Shown: positions 55,006 to 64,000, numbered from the stretch's first letter. The stretch is 64,000 nt of DNA from Gluconobacter frateurii (GCF_002723955.1 NZ_BEWN01000004.1:186001-250000); one strand, 5' to 3'. The notes: generated from the letters alone by a model not told the origin. Numbers and translations: made by a program.

Positions 55006-55974
55006 TCAGGCCCGATCTGTTCCGAAAATGATGTCACAGACTTCCCTTGCACGCGCTGGCGATAACAGGAACCCGTGACGATACATGCCATTAAGGGAAA
55101 TCCTGTTGCCATCTCGCCGGACGCGGGGAACGTTGTCGGGATAGGCGGGTCTTAGCCCGGCATTGGCTTCCAGAAGTTCAGCCTCAGCAAAAGCCGGATG
55201 AAGCGTGTAGGCGGCGTTCAGAAGGTCCGTGATGGCGCGCACTGTAATGGCGCGGGTGTCATCGCTTTCCACCATGGTTGCACCGACCATAAAGACGGAG
55301 TTGTCTCGTGGCACGATATAAACCGGAATACGTGGGTGCAGCATTCGGATCGGGCGATGAAGCGTGATTTCGGGGCAGCGTAAAAGCACCATTTCGCCAC
55401 GCATTCCTCGCAAATCTTTCTGGACGTCACGCGCGGCAACGCCTGTGCAGTCTATAATCCAGTCAAAGAGCGTTTCATCCGCCTGCGGATGAGACAGCAG
55501 GGTTCCGCCGTTCTGAACCAGCCTGTCCGCGAGGGCCTGAAGGGCTTTGCGTGGATCGACATGGCCTTCTGCCGGGAAAAACAGCGCCTTGTCGAAGCGA
55601 TCTTCCAGATCGGGTTCGAGAGCTCGGATGCGCTCAACGCCGATTGTTTCGAAATGACTAGTCCGACGCCCGAACCGCGCAAGCTCAGGTGTGTCACGCG
55701 GAGGAGCAACCACGAGGCTTCCAGCCTGTACGACGTCCGGAACATGGGTTTTCCACCAGTCGAGGGATGTCAGGCTGGCCTGTGTGACTTCATCGGGCGC
55801 AGATTCTGCTTCGCACCACGGCGCAAGCATCCCGCCCGCGAACCATGACGCTCCGGCCCCCACGCGACCGCCTGCATCATGGACTGTGACCTTGGCGCCT
55901 TGCTCGGACAGAGCGACCGCTGTGACCATTCCAGCGACCCCGGCTCCGCGAACCAGAATGTGAGGTCCCGTCAT
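55006..55974 (-). CDS. thiO: Glycine oxidase ThiO
   Basis: This 322-residue FAD-dependent amine oxidase has the dinucleotide-binding start HILVRGAGVAGMVTAVALSEQGAKVTVHDAG. GAGASWFAGGMLAPWCEAESA is characteristic of ThiO, and LEANAGLRPAYPDNVPRVRRDGNRISLNGMYRHGFLLSPARAREV closes the FAD site. It oxidises glycine to iminoacetate (dehydroglycine) with O2. It is the first thi gene; GGGAG ahead of the ATG lies right after a terminator of the upstream gene, leaving no space for a TPP riboswitch. Confidence 0.94.
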   Translation of the reverse strand: MTGPHILVRGAGVAGMVTAVALSEQGAKVTVHDAGGRVGAGASWFAGGMLAPWCEAESAPDEVTQASLTSLDWWKTHVPDVVQAGSLVVAPPRDTPELARFGRRTSHFETIGVERIRALEPDLEDRFDKALFFPAEGHVDPRKALQALADRLVQNGGTLLSHPQADETLFDWIIDCTGVAARDVQKDLRGMRGEMVLLRCPEITLHRPIRMLHPRIPVYIVPRDNSVFMVGATMVESDDTRAITVRAITDLLNAAYTLHPAFAEAELLEANAGLRPAYPDNVPRVRRDGNRISLNGMYRHGFLLSPARAREVCDIIFGTDRA

Positions 55975-55986
55975 GCATGCGCTCCC

Positions 55987-56016
55987 AAAAAAGCCCGCCA
56001 GAAAAACCGGGACGGG
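55987..56016 (-). terminator. Intrinsic terminator between membrane-protein gene and thiO
   Basis: Read on the minus strand, CCCGTC pairs with GGCGGG (one G-U) around a T-rich loop, followed by C and six T (complement of 55987-55992). The thiO start codon is only 13 bases further. It lies just outside the 3' end of the membrane-protein gene. Confidence 0.75.
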
Positions 56017-56039
56017 TGTAACACACCTCTCCGGATTGG

Positions 56040-57617
56040 TCAGGAGCCTCGCGCAGGAAGGTGATCGACGTTGTAAAGAAGGATCGTGTACCGGCCTTCT
56101 GACACACGAGCCGCTGGTGTGCCGAAAGTTTTGAGCGCACCAGCCTCAGTGAATGTCTCTTCAGGATGAGGAATCACGACGAAAAAAGCTTTATCATCAA
56201 AGCTGTGCCAGTTCATGCGTTTGCGAATATGCATGAAGGGGACAATGGTTCCGTCTCCCTGGGTCACAGCGGGATACACATGAAGCTTCCCCAGAGAGGC
56301 GACTTCGAGATTTCCAGAACTCCACCAGGTACCAATGCCGTTAGCCGGGAAGTCCTTCTCCAGGCGTTTGAGAAGCTGATTATCTTCCGTGCTGAGAATC
56401 CCCGTGGAGCATGGCGGCATGTCTCGGTAATCTGTGATCAGGGTCGCGGCCAGCACGGCTGCTGAGATGCAGACGGCCATACGACGTCGTGGCCAGACAA
56501 GAGCAGCGATACAGGCAAGATCGAGCCAGAGGGGAAAAAGATAGCGCGCCACTGCAACGGGGCTACCGTCAAGTGCAATGCGGTTACTAGCGGCGAGTGC
56601 CGTAAAGTCCAGCAAGGCAGAAATTACGAGCATGGAGCAAAAGGGATTGTCCCGGCCGCCGCTCATCCAGCCTGTCCGGGCGACACGGTAGGCTCCTGCC
56701 AGTGCAAGCACCACGAGGGACAGGCGGAGACACTCCGGGATGACCGTCCCGACGATCTGGCCTGAAGGCTCTGCACCATAGACCAGAAGGACAGAGCGGA
56801 AGGTTGTGAACAGATTGCTGCTGATCTGGTCCCAGGATGCGAATTTCGTTTCCAGTGGCTCGGTTTCGAAGCCTCCGGTTGCCGTATTTAAATGCAGGAT
56901 GAATCTCGCCAGATTGACTGCGAGAAAGGTGGCAGTCACGAGCAGTGCGCGACGCCTCCACGAAACGTCTCTGGCGAGGAGCACATAAAGCAGGATGGCT
57001 CCTGCTCCCGTAACAGCCAGTAGTGGATCGCCAATTATGCCGAAGCAAAGCAGCAACGAAAGGATGGCCAGAGACCGGTAGGTGCCGACTGAAAGAAAAC
57101 GATCAGCCCAGTGAAAGGTCCAGAGCCCATATAGCAGTGCGCCCATATGAATGGCCGAAAGCGTGATAAAATAAGCGATCGGCGAACGCATTAACGGGAA
57201 GGCCAGAACGGGCAATAAGAGTGCTGCAGCTCCCAGACGGGACTTGAAGTCAGAAAGTCGGACGAAGACTACGGCAAACGCTGATGTCACAACGCCGGTC
57301 CAGAGAATGGCAGGCTGAACCATCAACAGAAGTGGGCTCCCTGCAGGGTGGCCAAGTATGTGCCACAGGCCTGCAAGAGCGGCGCTTAATGGAATGTCAG
57401 ACGTCCAGAAATCAGGGGGCGTCAGTATCCAGTCCTTCAGGCGCCAATTGCCATTGAGGACATCAAGCCCCGCCAGGAAATAAGACGCCTGATCGGAAGT
57501 CTTGGGCCATAGAGAGGAAACATGAATTGCAAGTAAGAGGTAAATCGAAAGTAACAGGATCGGAAAAATAATGGTCTTTGAAAATCGAGGATAGCGAACA
57601 AAATTATTTAAATTCAT
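56040..57617 (-). CDS. Polytopic membrane protein of unknown function
   Basis: This 525-residue protein has about 11-12 hydrophobic segments (the first is TIIFPILLLSIYLLLAIHVSSLW), then a soluble C-terminal part (~430-525: STEDNQLLKRLEKDFPANGIGTWWSSGNLEVAS...). This layout, with acidic residues after TM1 (SLWPKTSDQASYFLAGLDVLNGNWRLKDWILTPPDFW), resembles lipid-linked-sugar glycosyltransferases of the GT-C fold, but I cannot assign a family. ATG 57617 overlaps the YdiJ-like stop (ATGA), giving translational coupling. A frame start at 57716 lies inside that gene and is rejected. Confidence 0.8.
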   Translation of the reverse strand: MNLNNFVRYPRFSKTIIFPILLLSIYLLLAIHVSSLWPKTSDQASYFLAGLDVLNGNWRLKDWILTPPDFWTSDIPLSAALAGLWHILGHPAGSPLLLMVQPAILWTGVVTSAFAVVFVRLSDFKSRLGAAALLLPVLAFPLMRSPIAYFITLSAIHMGALLYGLWTFHWADRFLSVGTYRSLAILSLLLCFGIIGDPLLAVTGAGAILLYVLLARDVSWRRRALLVTATFLAVNLARFILHLNTATGGFETEPLETKFASWDQISSNLFTTFRSVLLVYGAEPSGQIVGTVIPECLRLSLVVLALAGAYRVARTGWMSGGRDNPFCSMLVISALLDFTALAASNRIALDGSPVAVARYLFPLWLDLACIAALVWPRRRMAVCISAAVLAATLITDYRDMPPCSTGILSTEDNQLLKRLEKDFPANGIGTWWSSGNLEVASLGKLHVYPAVTQGDGTIVPFMHIRKRMNWHSFDDKAFFVVIPHPEETFTEAGALKTFGTPAARVSEGRYTILLYNVDHLPARGS

Positions 57618-60595
57618 GATGTTGAATAGTCTTCCGGAATTTTCCTCTGAATGCGGGCAGAAAGAACTTCCACAGGATGTGCCGGACGCCTTCCGGCAAG
57701 TCGCTTCGCCTGACAACGACAGGAAAATCCTGTCGCCAGCACGTCGCCTTTTTCAGCCCAGTTCTGTTCGAAAATGGCTGCCGAGAGATCCGCATGCTCT
57801 CGTTCGTGACCAAATAGTCCAGCCATTCCGCAACATCCAGCCCTGCCAGCCTGAGCGTGTATGCCTAAATGTTGCAGAACGGTGACCCAGTCCTGTGCAC
57901 TTCCCGGGCGTACAGCCTGTTCCGTGCAGTGTGATATGACAGTCAGGGCCATCGTTTCAGTGGTAGGGACGTTTTTCTTGATCAGGCCTTTTGCAATCTG
58001 GAGTTTCAGGAAGCCTTCCAGAGAAAGAACACAAGGGACGGCTTCCGTGCCTGCTATGTCCTTGTATTCCTGCTCGAACATCAGGCCGGTTGCAGCATCC
58101 AGAGAGACGACAGGAATATTGTGACGGCCAATATTGCGAAGCTGCCGAAGTGTCTCACGTGCGGTGGAGGTGAACCCCTTGCGAAAACCGCGGACGTGCC
58201 GTGCCTTACCGTTATTCCATACGGGCGTGACACGCACATCCATGCCGAGTGAAGACAGCAGAGCATAAGCGCTTTCGATAACGCCGCCGTCGAAAGTGCC
58301 GGTAAAGGAGTCCTGAATCAGGACTACAGAGCGATCATTCTTCCCTGCTTGCCGAAGCCATTCCCGTGTCAGAAGAGCTGTTCGTGGAAGAGACGCTGGC
58401 TTCAATGCTGGAAGATCAACCACTCCAACTCTTTTCAGAACTCCAGCCGATAGTGGATTTTGCATCAGAGCGTTGGCCAGTCTTGGCATCCGTCGCCCAA
58501 TTCCGAGTAGTGGCTCCAGCCAATACACCAGATAGTCTCTCACCGGGCGCTGGCGGGTTCGGAAATATAGATCCAGAAACTTTGAGCGCATGGAGGGAAT
58601 ATCCACACGGATCGGGCACTGGGTCGCGCAGGCCTTGCAGGACAGGCAGGTATCGAGAGAGGCTTTAAGCTCGGCGGTCAGTTCTGGCAGAGCATTCTTG
58701 TCCGGGGCACTGTCTGGCAGGGAGTTCAGTCGTGCCCAACTGCGCAGAAGAGTAGCGCGTCCTTTAGGTGACTGGAGCCGATCCTTTGTCGCCTTATAGG
58801 ATGGACACATCGCCATGTCTGGCTCGCGGTTGTAACAAGCCCCGTTGCCGTTACAGCTGACGGAAAGACCAAATTTTTCCCGCAAATCAGCGGAAATCTG
58901 TTCGTCGAACTGACCTTTGAACGGGACCCCGTCAATTCGGTCCACGGGATAGGCGTCGCCAACCGGAGCCAGCTTTCCCCGATTGAAAATATCTTCAGGA
59001 TCAAAGACTTCTTTGATTTTACACAATTCTCTGAAAAGCTTTTCTCCGAAGAACAGCGGGGAAAATTCTCCACGATAGCCCCGTCCATGTTCACCCCACA
59101 GCAGACCGCCATGCTTCTTGGTGAGATTTGCAACGGCATCGGAAATCGGCCGGATTAGCGCCCGATCTTTCTCGGAAAGCATGTCCAGAAACGGGCGGAC
59201 GTGCAGACAGCCAACATCGGCGTGTCCGAACATGCCATAAGACAGGTTGTGGCTATCTAGGATCGCCCGAAATTCAGCAACATAGTCGGCAAGGGCTTCT
59301 GGCGGGACAGCTGTGTCCTCTACAAAGGCCACGCCCTGTTTATGGCCATCAGGCCGCCCTAAAAGTCCGACGGATTTCTCCCGTAACGTCCACAGCTGAT
59401 TGATGATCTCCTGATCTGAAACAGGTTTATAATCAATGACTTCATACGGAGAGCTCTCAAGAAGAGTCACCGCCTCCTGCATCTGTCGATGCAGATGATC
59501 GGCGTCATCTCCGACGAACTCCACGAAGCTCATACCTCGGACCGGGATTTCGGACCGGGCACCCAAAACGCTCTCGAGAGATTGCCAGACGATATCTTGT
59601 GATGCTTTTTCCAGCACCCGGTCATCAAGCACTTCGATAGCTGACGGATCGGACGGAAGAATGGTCTGAACGTCCCGTAGCGTATGATCGAAGCTGGCAT
59701 AACGGACGACCAGAAGCTGCCTGAACTTTGGCAAACGTCGCACGCGCAGAACAATGCGCTTTGTCAGGGCCAGCGTTCCCTCAGAACCTGCGAGCAGTCG
59801 GGCCAGACTGAATTGCCCATCTTCCAGCAGGATATTCTGCAGGTTGTAGCCTGTGAGCCCCCGGTTCATATCTGGGAAGACCCGACGGATTTCGTCTGCC
59901 CGCTCCGTGATGACCCGATGAACTTCCCGGTAAATCCGTGCTGGAAGATCCTCTTTTGCCTCAACCTGCTTTAGAGCCGCTGGCGAGAGTTTTCCAACAT
60001 GCAGATCAGACCCGTCAGACAACACCACGTCCATGGTTTCGATATAATCAGACGTGCGGCCATAGATACGGGACCCCTTGCCTGACGCATCGGTGGCAAC
60101 CATGCCCCCGACGGTAGCCCGGGTTGCGGTTGAAACTGTCGGCGGGAAGAAATAGCCGTGCGGCTTCAGGAATGCATTCAATCTGGCCAGCACGACACCA
60201 GGTTCAACCGTAACCAGCCCTGCTTCAGCATCGAAATCCAGAATACGATCAAGATATCGAGCCACGTCTACGATGATGCCGGACGTCAGGGACTGGCCAT
60301 TCGTGCCGGTACCTCCGCCCCGTACAGCGAGTGTCAAGCGTCCCCCGGCAGCCGCGCGAACGGCCCGATTCAGGTCTTCAATGGTGCGGGGGTAAATGAC
60401 GAGCGTGGGAAGGCGTTGATAGATGCTGTTGTCGGTTGCCGCGACGAGCCGTGCAGAGACCTGAGGGGTGACGTCCCCCTCGAAACCTTCGGTGGCCAGT
60501 CGAGCCAGGAAAGTGTCACGGGCGGCAATTTCAGACGCGGCTAGAGTAAGACCAGAATGTCTGGTCTCTCCTGATAAAGCTGCATCGCCACCCAT
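57614..60595 (-). CDS. FAD-linked oxidase/iron-sulfur dehydrogenase, YdiJ-like (putative D-2-hydroxyglutarate dehydrogenase)
   Basis: This 993-residue two-domain enzyme has an N-terminal FAD_binding_4 domain with VRGGGTGTNGQSLTSGIIVDVARYLDRIL and FFPPTVSTATRATVGGMVATDASGKGSRIYGRT, and a FAD-oxidase C domain (~300-560, GEHGRGYRGEF). The C-terminal part carries iron-sulfur ligands: CNGNGACYNREPDMAMCPSY near residue 610 and CLSCKACATQCPIRVDIPSMR near 670, then CCG-type (AGCCGMAGLFG) near 945. Length and order match E. coli YdiJ (about 1018 residues), reported as a D-2-hydroxyglutarate dehydrogenase; lactate or glycolate cannot be excluded. GGGGAG precedes ATG 60595. Confidence 0.88.
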   Translation of the reverse strand: MGGDAALSGETRHSGLTLAASEIAARDTFLARLATEGFEGDVTPQVSARLVAATDNSIYQRLPTLVIYPRTIEDLNRAVRAAAGGRLTLAVRGGGTGTNGQSLTSGIIVDVARYLDRILDFDAEAGLVTVEPGVVLARLNAFLKPHGYFFPPTVSTATRATVGGMVATDASGKGSRIYGRTSDYIETMDVVLSDGSDLHVGKLSPAALKQVEAKEDLPARIYREVHRVITERADEIRRVFPDMNRGLTGYNLQNILLEDGQFSLARLLAGSEGTLALTKRIVLRVRRLPKFRQLLVVRYASFDHTLRDVQTILPSDPSAIEVLDDRVLEKASQDIVWQSLESVLGARSEIPVRGMSFVEFVGDDADHLHRQMQEAVTLLESSPYEVIDYKPVSDQEIINQLWTLREKSVGLLGRPDGHKQGVAFVEDTAVPPEALADYVAEFRAILDSHNLSYGMFGHADVGCLHVRPFLDMLSEKDRALIRPISDAVANLTKKHGGLLWGEHGRGYRGEFSPLFFGEKLFRELCKIKEVFDPEDIFNRGKLAPVGDAYPVDRIDGVPFKGQFDEQISADLREKFGLSVSCNGNGACYNREPDMAMCPSYKATKDRLQSPKGRATLLRSWARLNSLPDSAPDKNALPELTAELKASLDTCLSCKACATQCPIRVDIPSMRSKFLDLYFRTRQRPVRDYLVYWLEPLLGIGRRMPRLANALMQNPLSAGVLKRVGVVDLPALKPASLPRTALLTREWLRQAGKNDRSVVLIQDSFTGTFDGGVIESAYALLSSLGMDVRVTPVWNNGKARHVRGFRKGFTSTARETLRQLRNIGRHNIPVVSLDAATGLMFEQEYKDIAGTEAVPCVLSLEGFLKLQIAKGLIKKNVPTTETMALTVISHCTEQAVRPGSAQDWVTVLQHLGIHAQAGRAGCCGMAGLFGHEREHADLSAAIFEQNWAEKGDVLATGFSCRCQAKRLAGRRPAHPVEVLSARIQRKIPEDYSTS

Positions 60596-60687
60596 GGTTA
60601 TTCTCCCCGTCTTCGCAGAGTGTTGAAGGGCTATCCTCCGCGAAATGAACCGTCTTGGAAAGCCCTGCCAACCGGAAGAAAATGTCC

Positions 60688-62514
60688 TTATTCCACCGTG
60701 ACGGATTTGGCCAGATTGCGAGGCTGGTCCACATCCGTACCCTTCAGGAGTGCGACTTCGTAAGCGAGGATCTGAACGGGGATCGCGTAGAGAATAGGGG
60801 CGACAAACGCATCCACATCCGGAAGAACAACAATATGTTCCGCGATGCCTTCAAGCCGCTTGGCTCCAGCGGCGTCCGTAAATGCGAGAATACGGCCCCC
60901 GCGTGCTTTGGCCTCCTGAAGATTGGACAGCGTCTTGTCGAACAGGATGGTGGAGGGTGCGATGGCCACGACAGGAACGGTTCGGTCAATCAGGCTGATC
61001 GGGCCATGCTTCAGTTCACCGGCTGCATAAGCTTCTGCGTGGATGTAGCTGATTTCCTTGAGCTTTAGTGCGCCTTCATAGGCAATCGGCGTACAGATGC
61101 CGCGACCGAGATACAGGACGTCCCTGGCTTCTGCGATGACACGCGCCATGGCCTGAATGGCTTCAACCCGCGTGAAAACTTCGGCTGCGCGGGATGGAAG
61201 ATCGAGGAGGTTAGCAGTCAGGCTTTCTTCCCGAGCCTTGTCGATCGTGCCGCGAGCCCGGGCGAAATCGATGGAAAGAGCTGCCAGAACAGAGAGTTGG
61301 GCGGTAAATGCTTTTGTGGAAGCCACCGAAATTTCAGGGCCGGCCACCATACCCAGAACCAGATCGCTCTCACGGCCCATCGTCGAATGTTCGACATTCA
61401 GAACCGAGACAATGCTTTGACCAGCCTTTTTGAGGCTACGCAGAACGCCGAGCGTATCTGCCGTTTCACCGGACTGGGAAATCAGCAATGCTACACCCTT
61501 GTCCGGCTGCGGCGCGTCCCGGTAGCGCATTTCAGAGGCGACATCGATTTCGACGGGAACGCGGGCCAGAGATTCAAGCCAGTAACGTCCGACCATGCCT
61601 GCATAAAAAGCGGACCCGCACGCAGTAATGGTGACGCGAGGGACTTGCGCCGGGTCAAATGGCATCTTCGGTAATGCGATCGTCTTGGAGGCAGGGTCCG
61701 TGATGCGCTGAAGCGTCTGTCCGATGGCGACCGGATGCTCGTGCAGTTCCTTCTCCATGTAATGGCGATAGCCGTCTTTGCCGACCTGCCCTGCCATAAA
61801 CGCAATGTTCTGAATTGGGCGGCTGACTTCCTGACCTTCGCCATTGAAGATGATGACATTGCCAGGCGTCAGCTCGCACCAATCGCCATCGTCCAGATAG
61901 GTGATACGGCTTGCCAAGGGGGCCAGAGCTAGACTGTCAGAGCCAAGGAACATCTCGCCTTCGCCGTAGCCAACGGCCAGAGGTGCGCCATGACGTGCAC
62001 CAATCAGCAGGCCGTCATGACCCTGAAAGATGATGGCAATCGCATAAGCGCCTTCAAGGCGCTTGATGGCGGCAAAAGCAGCGTCCCGAGGTGTTTTGCC
62101 CTGATCCAGATAGAAATCGACCAGATGGGCGACTGTTTCTGAATCCGTATCGGACAGGAAAATACGGCCCTGTGCTTCAAGCTCGGCCTTTAGCGTGGCG
62201 AAGTTCTCGATAATCCCGTTATGAACGATCGCGACCCGGCCAGCAGCGTGCGGATGAGCGTTGGTCTCGGTCGGTGCGCCGTGAGTGGCCCACCTTGTGT
62301 GGCCGATGCCTGTCGTGCCGCTGAGGGGCTCCGCCTTCAGAACAGCTTCCAGATTATCGAGCTTACCGGCTGCGCGACGACGATCAATGGTGCCATCCGC
62401 AGACAGGGTGGCGATGCCAGCGGAATCATAGCCGCGGTATTCAAGCCGACGCAGCGCTTCGAAAACGATCGGGGTGGCTGGACGATGGCCTACAACGCCA
62501 CAAATTCCACACAT
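60688..62514 (-). CDS. glmS: Glutamine-fructose-6-phosphate aminotransferase (isomerizing)
   Basis: GlmS, 608 residues, makes glucosamine-6-phosphate, the entry to UDP-GlcNAc. The glutaminase domain starts with the catalytic Cys (MCGICGVVGHRPATPIVFEALRRLEYRGYDSAGIATL). Isomerase SIS domains include ACGSAFYAGMVGRYWLESLARVPVEIDVASEMRYRD, ISQSGETADTLGVLRSLKKAGQ and LGRGICTPIAYEGALKLKEISYIHAEAYAAGELKHGP. The C-terminus ends DQPRNLAKSVTVE as usual. It overlaps glmU by one base; no glmS ribozyme or sRNA site is visible. Confidence 0.98.
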   Translation of the reverse strand: MCGICGVVGHRPATPIVFEALRRLEYRGYDSAGIATLSADGTIDRRRAAGKLDNLEAVLKAEPLSGTTGIGHTRWATHGAPTETNAHPHAAGRVAIVHNGIIENFATLKAELEAQGRIFLSDTDSETVAHLVDFYLDQGKTPRDAAFAAIKRLEGAYAIAIIFQGHDGLLIGARHGAPLAVGYGEGEMFLGSDSLALAPLASRITYLDDGDWCELTPGNVIIFNGEGQEVSRPIQNIAFMAGQVGKDGYRHYMEKELHEHPVAIGQTLQRITDPASKTIALPKMPFDPAQVPRVTITACGSAFYAGMVGRYWLESLARVPVEIDVASEMRYRDAPQPDKGVALLISQSGETADTLGVLRSLKKAGQSIVSVLNVEHSTMGRESDLVLGMVAGPEISVASTKAFTAQLSVLAALSIDFARARGTIDKAREESLTANLLDLPSRAAEVFTRVEAIQAMARVIAEARDVLYLGRGICTPIAYEGALKLKEISYIHAEAYAAGELKHGPISLIDRTVPVVAIAPSTILFDKTLSNLQEAKARGGRILAFTDAAGAKRLEGIAEHIVVLPDVDAFVAPILYAIPVQILAYEVALLKGTDVDQPRNLAKSVTVE

Positions 62515-63848
62515 CAGCCCTGCTCCTTTTTGGCTTTAAGGGTCTGTTTGATCTCAAGACCTCGACCTGGTTTGACGACCTGACGTGCTCGTCCGAACGC
62601 CAGACCTTCCGCTGGGACGTCTTCCGTGATGGTGCTTCCCGCAGCGATCAGCGCGTCGTCTCCAATCGTGACGGGTGCCACGAGAATGGAGTCCGACCCG
62701 ATGAAGTTGCGTTCACCGATGATGGTGCGATGCTTGAAGTACCCATCGTAGTTGCAGGTTACGGTCCCTGCCCCGACATTGGTCTCCGCGCCGACGGACG
62801 CATCGCCCAGATAGGTCAGATGATTGGCTTTTGCGCCGCGACCAAGATCGACATTCTTGAGCTCGACAAAATTTCCAACATGCGTGTCTGCGGCGCAGAC
62901 CGTGCCGGGACGCAGACGGGCATAGGGGCCAATCATGGCGTCATCACCGACTGTACATCCTTCAAGATGTGAGAACGCTCGGATCAACGCGCCGCTGCGC
63001 ACTGTCACGCCCGGTCCGAAAAAGACGTTTGGTTCAACAACTACGTCAGCTTCCAGCACCGTGTCTGTACTGAAGAAGGTAGTCTCGGGAGATACGAGCG
63101 TCACACCGGCGTCCATGGCGGCAGTCCGAAGGCGCGCCTGAAGTGTCGCTTCTGCCTGCGCCAATTCTGCTCGGGAATTGACGCCTGCCAACTCGCTTTC
63201 GGGAGCTTCAACGCATTGCACCCCCCCTTGGGCTGCGGCCATGGCGACAACGTCCGTCAGGTAATATTCACCCTGTGCGTTGTTGTTATCGACAGCAGCG
63301 AGCCACTTCCGAAAGTCGTCTGCACCCGCGCACATGACGCCTGCATTGCACAGCGTAATCTCTCGCTCGTCTTCGGTTGCGTCCTTGAATTCTACAATCC
63401 GGCTGACACGGCCTTGCTCTTCGACAATCCGGCCGTAACGACCTGGATTGGCGGGACGCATCCCAAGAAGTGCAAGACTTGCGCCGCTCTGGCGAGCTGC
63501 TGTGAGTTTGCGCATCGTTTCAGCGATAATCAGAGGGTTGTCAGCATACAGAACGGCAATATCCCCTTCCCCGAAAAGGTCTTTTGCCATGTTGGTGGCG
63601 TGCGCCGTTCCCAGGCGATCGGTCTGCACGACCGTTCGGCAGGGCTGAACGGCTCGTTCAAGTTCGGGCATATCCGGCCCAACCACCACAACCACATCGT
63701 CAAAGACTTCGCGGGCAGTCTCGATCAGGTGTGTGATCATTGGGCGGTTCCCAAGACGATGCAAAGCCTTGGGAAGGCGGGACTTCATGCGCGTGCCGAG
63801 GCCCGCTGCAAGGATGATGGCTGTGGTGTGGCGTGCGGTATTGGTCAT
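62514..63848 (-). CDS. glmU: Bifunctional GlcNAc-1-phosphate uridyltransferase / glucosamine-1-phosphate acetyltransferase
   Basis: GlmU, 444 residues, acetylates GlcN-1-P and then forms UDP-GlcNAc for peptidoglycan and LPS. The uridyltransferase domain has AIILAAGLGTRMKSRLPKALHRLGNRPMITHLI, VLYADNPLI (usually GDxPLI), and LCNAGVMCAG. A left-handed beta-helix of hexapeptides follows, with GPYARLRPGTVCAADTHVGNFVELKNVDLGRGAKANHLTYLGDASVGAETNVGAGTVTCNYDG carrying the acetyltransferase site. YADNPLI has an Ala where many enzymes have Gly. Length is close to the usual 450-460. It is cotranscribed with glmS. Confidence 0.97.
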   Translation of the reverse strand: MTNTARHTTAIILAAGLGTRMKSRLPKALHRLGNRPMITHLIETAREVFDDVVVVVGPDMPELERAVQPCRTVVQTDRLGTAHATNMAKDLFGEGDIAVLYADNPLIIAETMRKLTAARQSGASLALLGMRPANPGRYGRIVEEQGRVSRIVEFKDATEDEREITLCNAGVMCAGADDFRKWLAAVDNNNAQGEYYLTDVVAMAAAQGGVQCVEAPESELAGVNSRAELAQAEATLQARLRTAAMDAGVTLVSPETTFFSTDTVLEADVVVEPNVFFGPGVTVRSGALIRAFSHLEGCTVGDDAMIGPYARLRPGTVCAADTHVGNFVELKNVDLGRGAKANHLTYLGDASVGAETNVGAGTVTCNYDGYFKHRTIIGERNFIGSDSILVAPVTIGDDALIAAGSTITEDVPAEGLAFGRARQVVKPGRGLEIKQTLKAKKEQG

Positions 63849-63925
63849 GTTCCGTCCCGGGTATCCAAACCACGCCAGTTCGTCAAACGATGGGTGAGCG
63901 ATACCCCATCACTTCGGATTGCCGT

Positions 63926-64000
63926 TTATTGCGAAATGGTTGTGGCTGATTTTGAAGGTGGAAGCGGGTTCTGCATAACAACAGTCACATGTCCCAGCTT
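63926..64000 (-). CDS. Possible C-terminal end of a gene upstream of glmU
   Basis: On the minus strand a frame is open from the window edge to a TAA at 63926-63928: KLGHVTVVMQNPLPPSKSATTISQ. It may be the last 24 residues of a gene entering from the right, about 80 bases before glmU, but it is too short to recognise and could be chance. Confidence 0.3.
   Translation of the reverse strand, partial: KLGHVTVVMQNPLPPSKSATTISQ

Noticed and set aside
55975-56040. TPP riboswitch ahead of thiO
   Set aside because: The 66-base gap has no THI-box sequence and is filled by an intrinsic terminator.

Overview
The window looks like chromosomal DNA of an alphaproteobacterium, most likely an acetic acid bacterium close to Gluconobacter (Acetobacteraceae). 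This rests on moderate-to-high GC, the protein character, and gene neighbourhoods such as bolA/J-domain/cobST, ubiG opposite lysC, prfA-prmC-DUF4167, and dacC-tmk-holB-metG-tatD. The species call is an inference without database support. I see no insertion sequence, phage gene, integrase, CRISPR array or rRNA. It is dense core genome, with two tRNA genes and only one gap longer than 300 bases (48778-49352).

Layout. 1-7494: the start of a GGDEF protein running off the left edge, recG, and divergent mfd ending in a long hairpin opposite an unknown exported protein. 7616-15252: a DUF1217 protein, a PLP decarboxylase, cobT-cobS-J-domain protein facing bolA-lolA-like, lipB, and tRNA-Leu. 15470-21671: galU and a phosphohexomutase (UDP-glucose supply), DUF3553, comF, grxC, a DUF2147 protein, a Tat-exported beta-propeller lactonase, and ubiG. 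21847-31017: lysC, a nitronate monooxygenase-like enzyme, a RodZ-like protein, ispG, hisS, prfA, an oppositely oriented exported protein, prmC, and DUF4167. 31056-39131: a glycosyltransferase, tRNA-Met, an MscS channel, a GIY-YIG/DUF4357 protein, an amino-acid permease, uppP, an MlaD protein, an ATP-grasp enzyme and a DedA protein. 39281-47116: one long plus-strand run of cell-wall enzymes (mltB-like, rlpA-like, D,D-carboxypeptidase) and then tmk, holB, metG, tatD and an MBL hydrolase. 47161-53300: an O/P-type porin, a repeat-rich regulatory gap, a POT-family transporter and a Na+/H+ antiporter. 53374-64000: all minus strand, with glmU-glmS, a YdiJ-like flavin/iron-sulfur dehydrogenase, a polytopic membrane protein and thiO-thiS-thiG-thiE.

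Most of the window is ordinary housekeeping sequence. The strongest unexplained signal is a cluster of 13-bp palindromes TGGC-N5-GCCA between the porin and the POT transporter. There are four perfect copies and two imperfect ones, several spaced exactly 26 bp apart, which looks like the operator array of an unidentified regulator. Other points are family members lacking hallmark residues: a GGDEF domain reading GGGNF, a POT transporter without the second Glu and the Arg of ExxER, and an RlpA-like protein without the Asp of DRGP. There is also a LolA-like protein made as a lipoprotein, and a thiamine operon that starts right behind a terminator with no room for a TPP riboswitch. Start codons were moved inward from the longest possible frame where spacing, Shine-Dalgarno sequence or family length argued for it; each case is noted.
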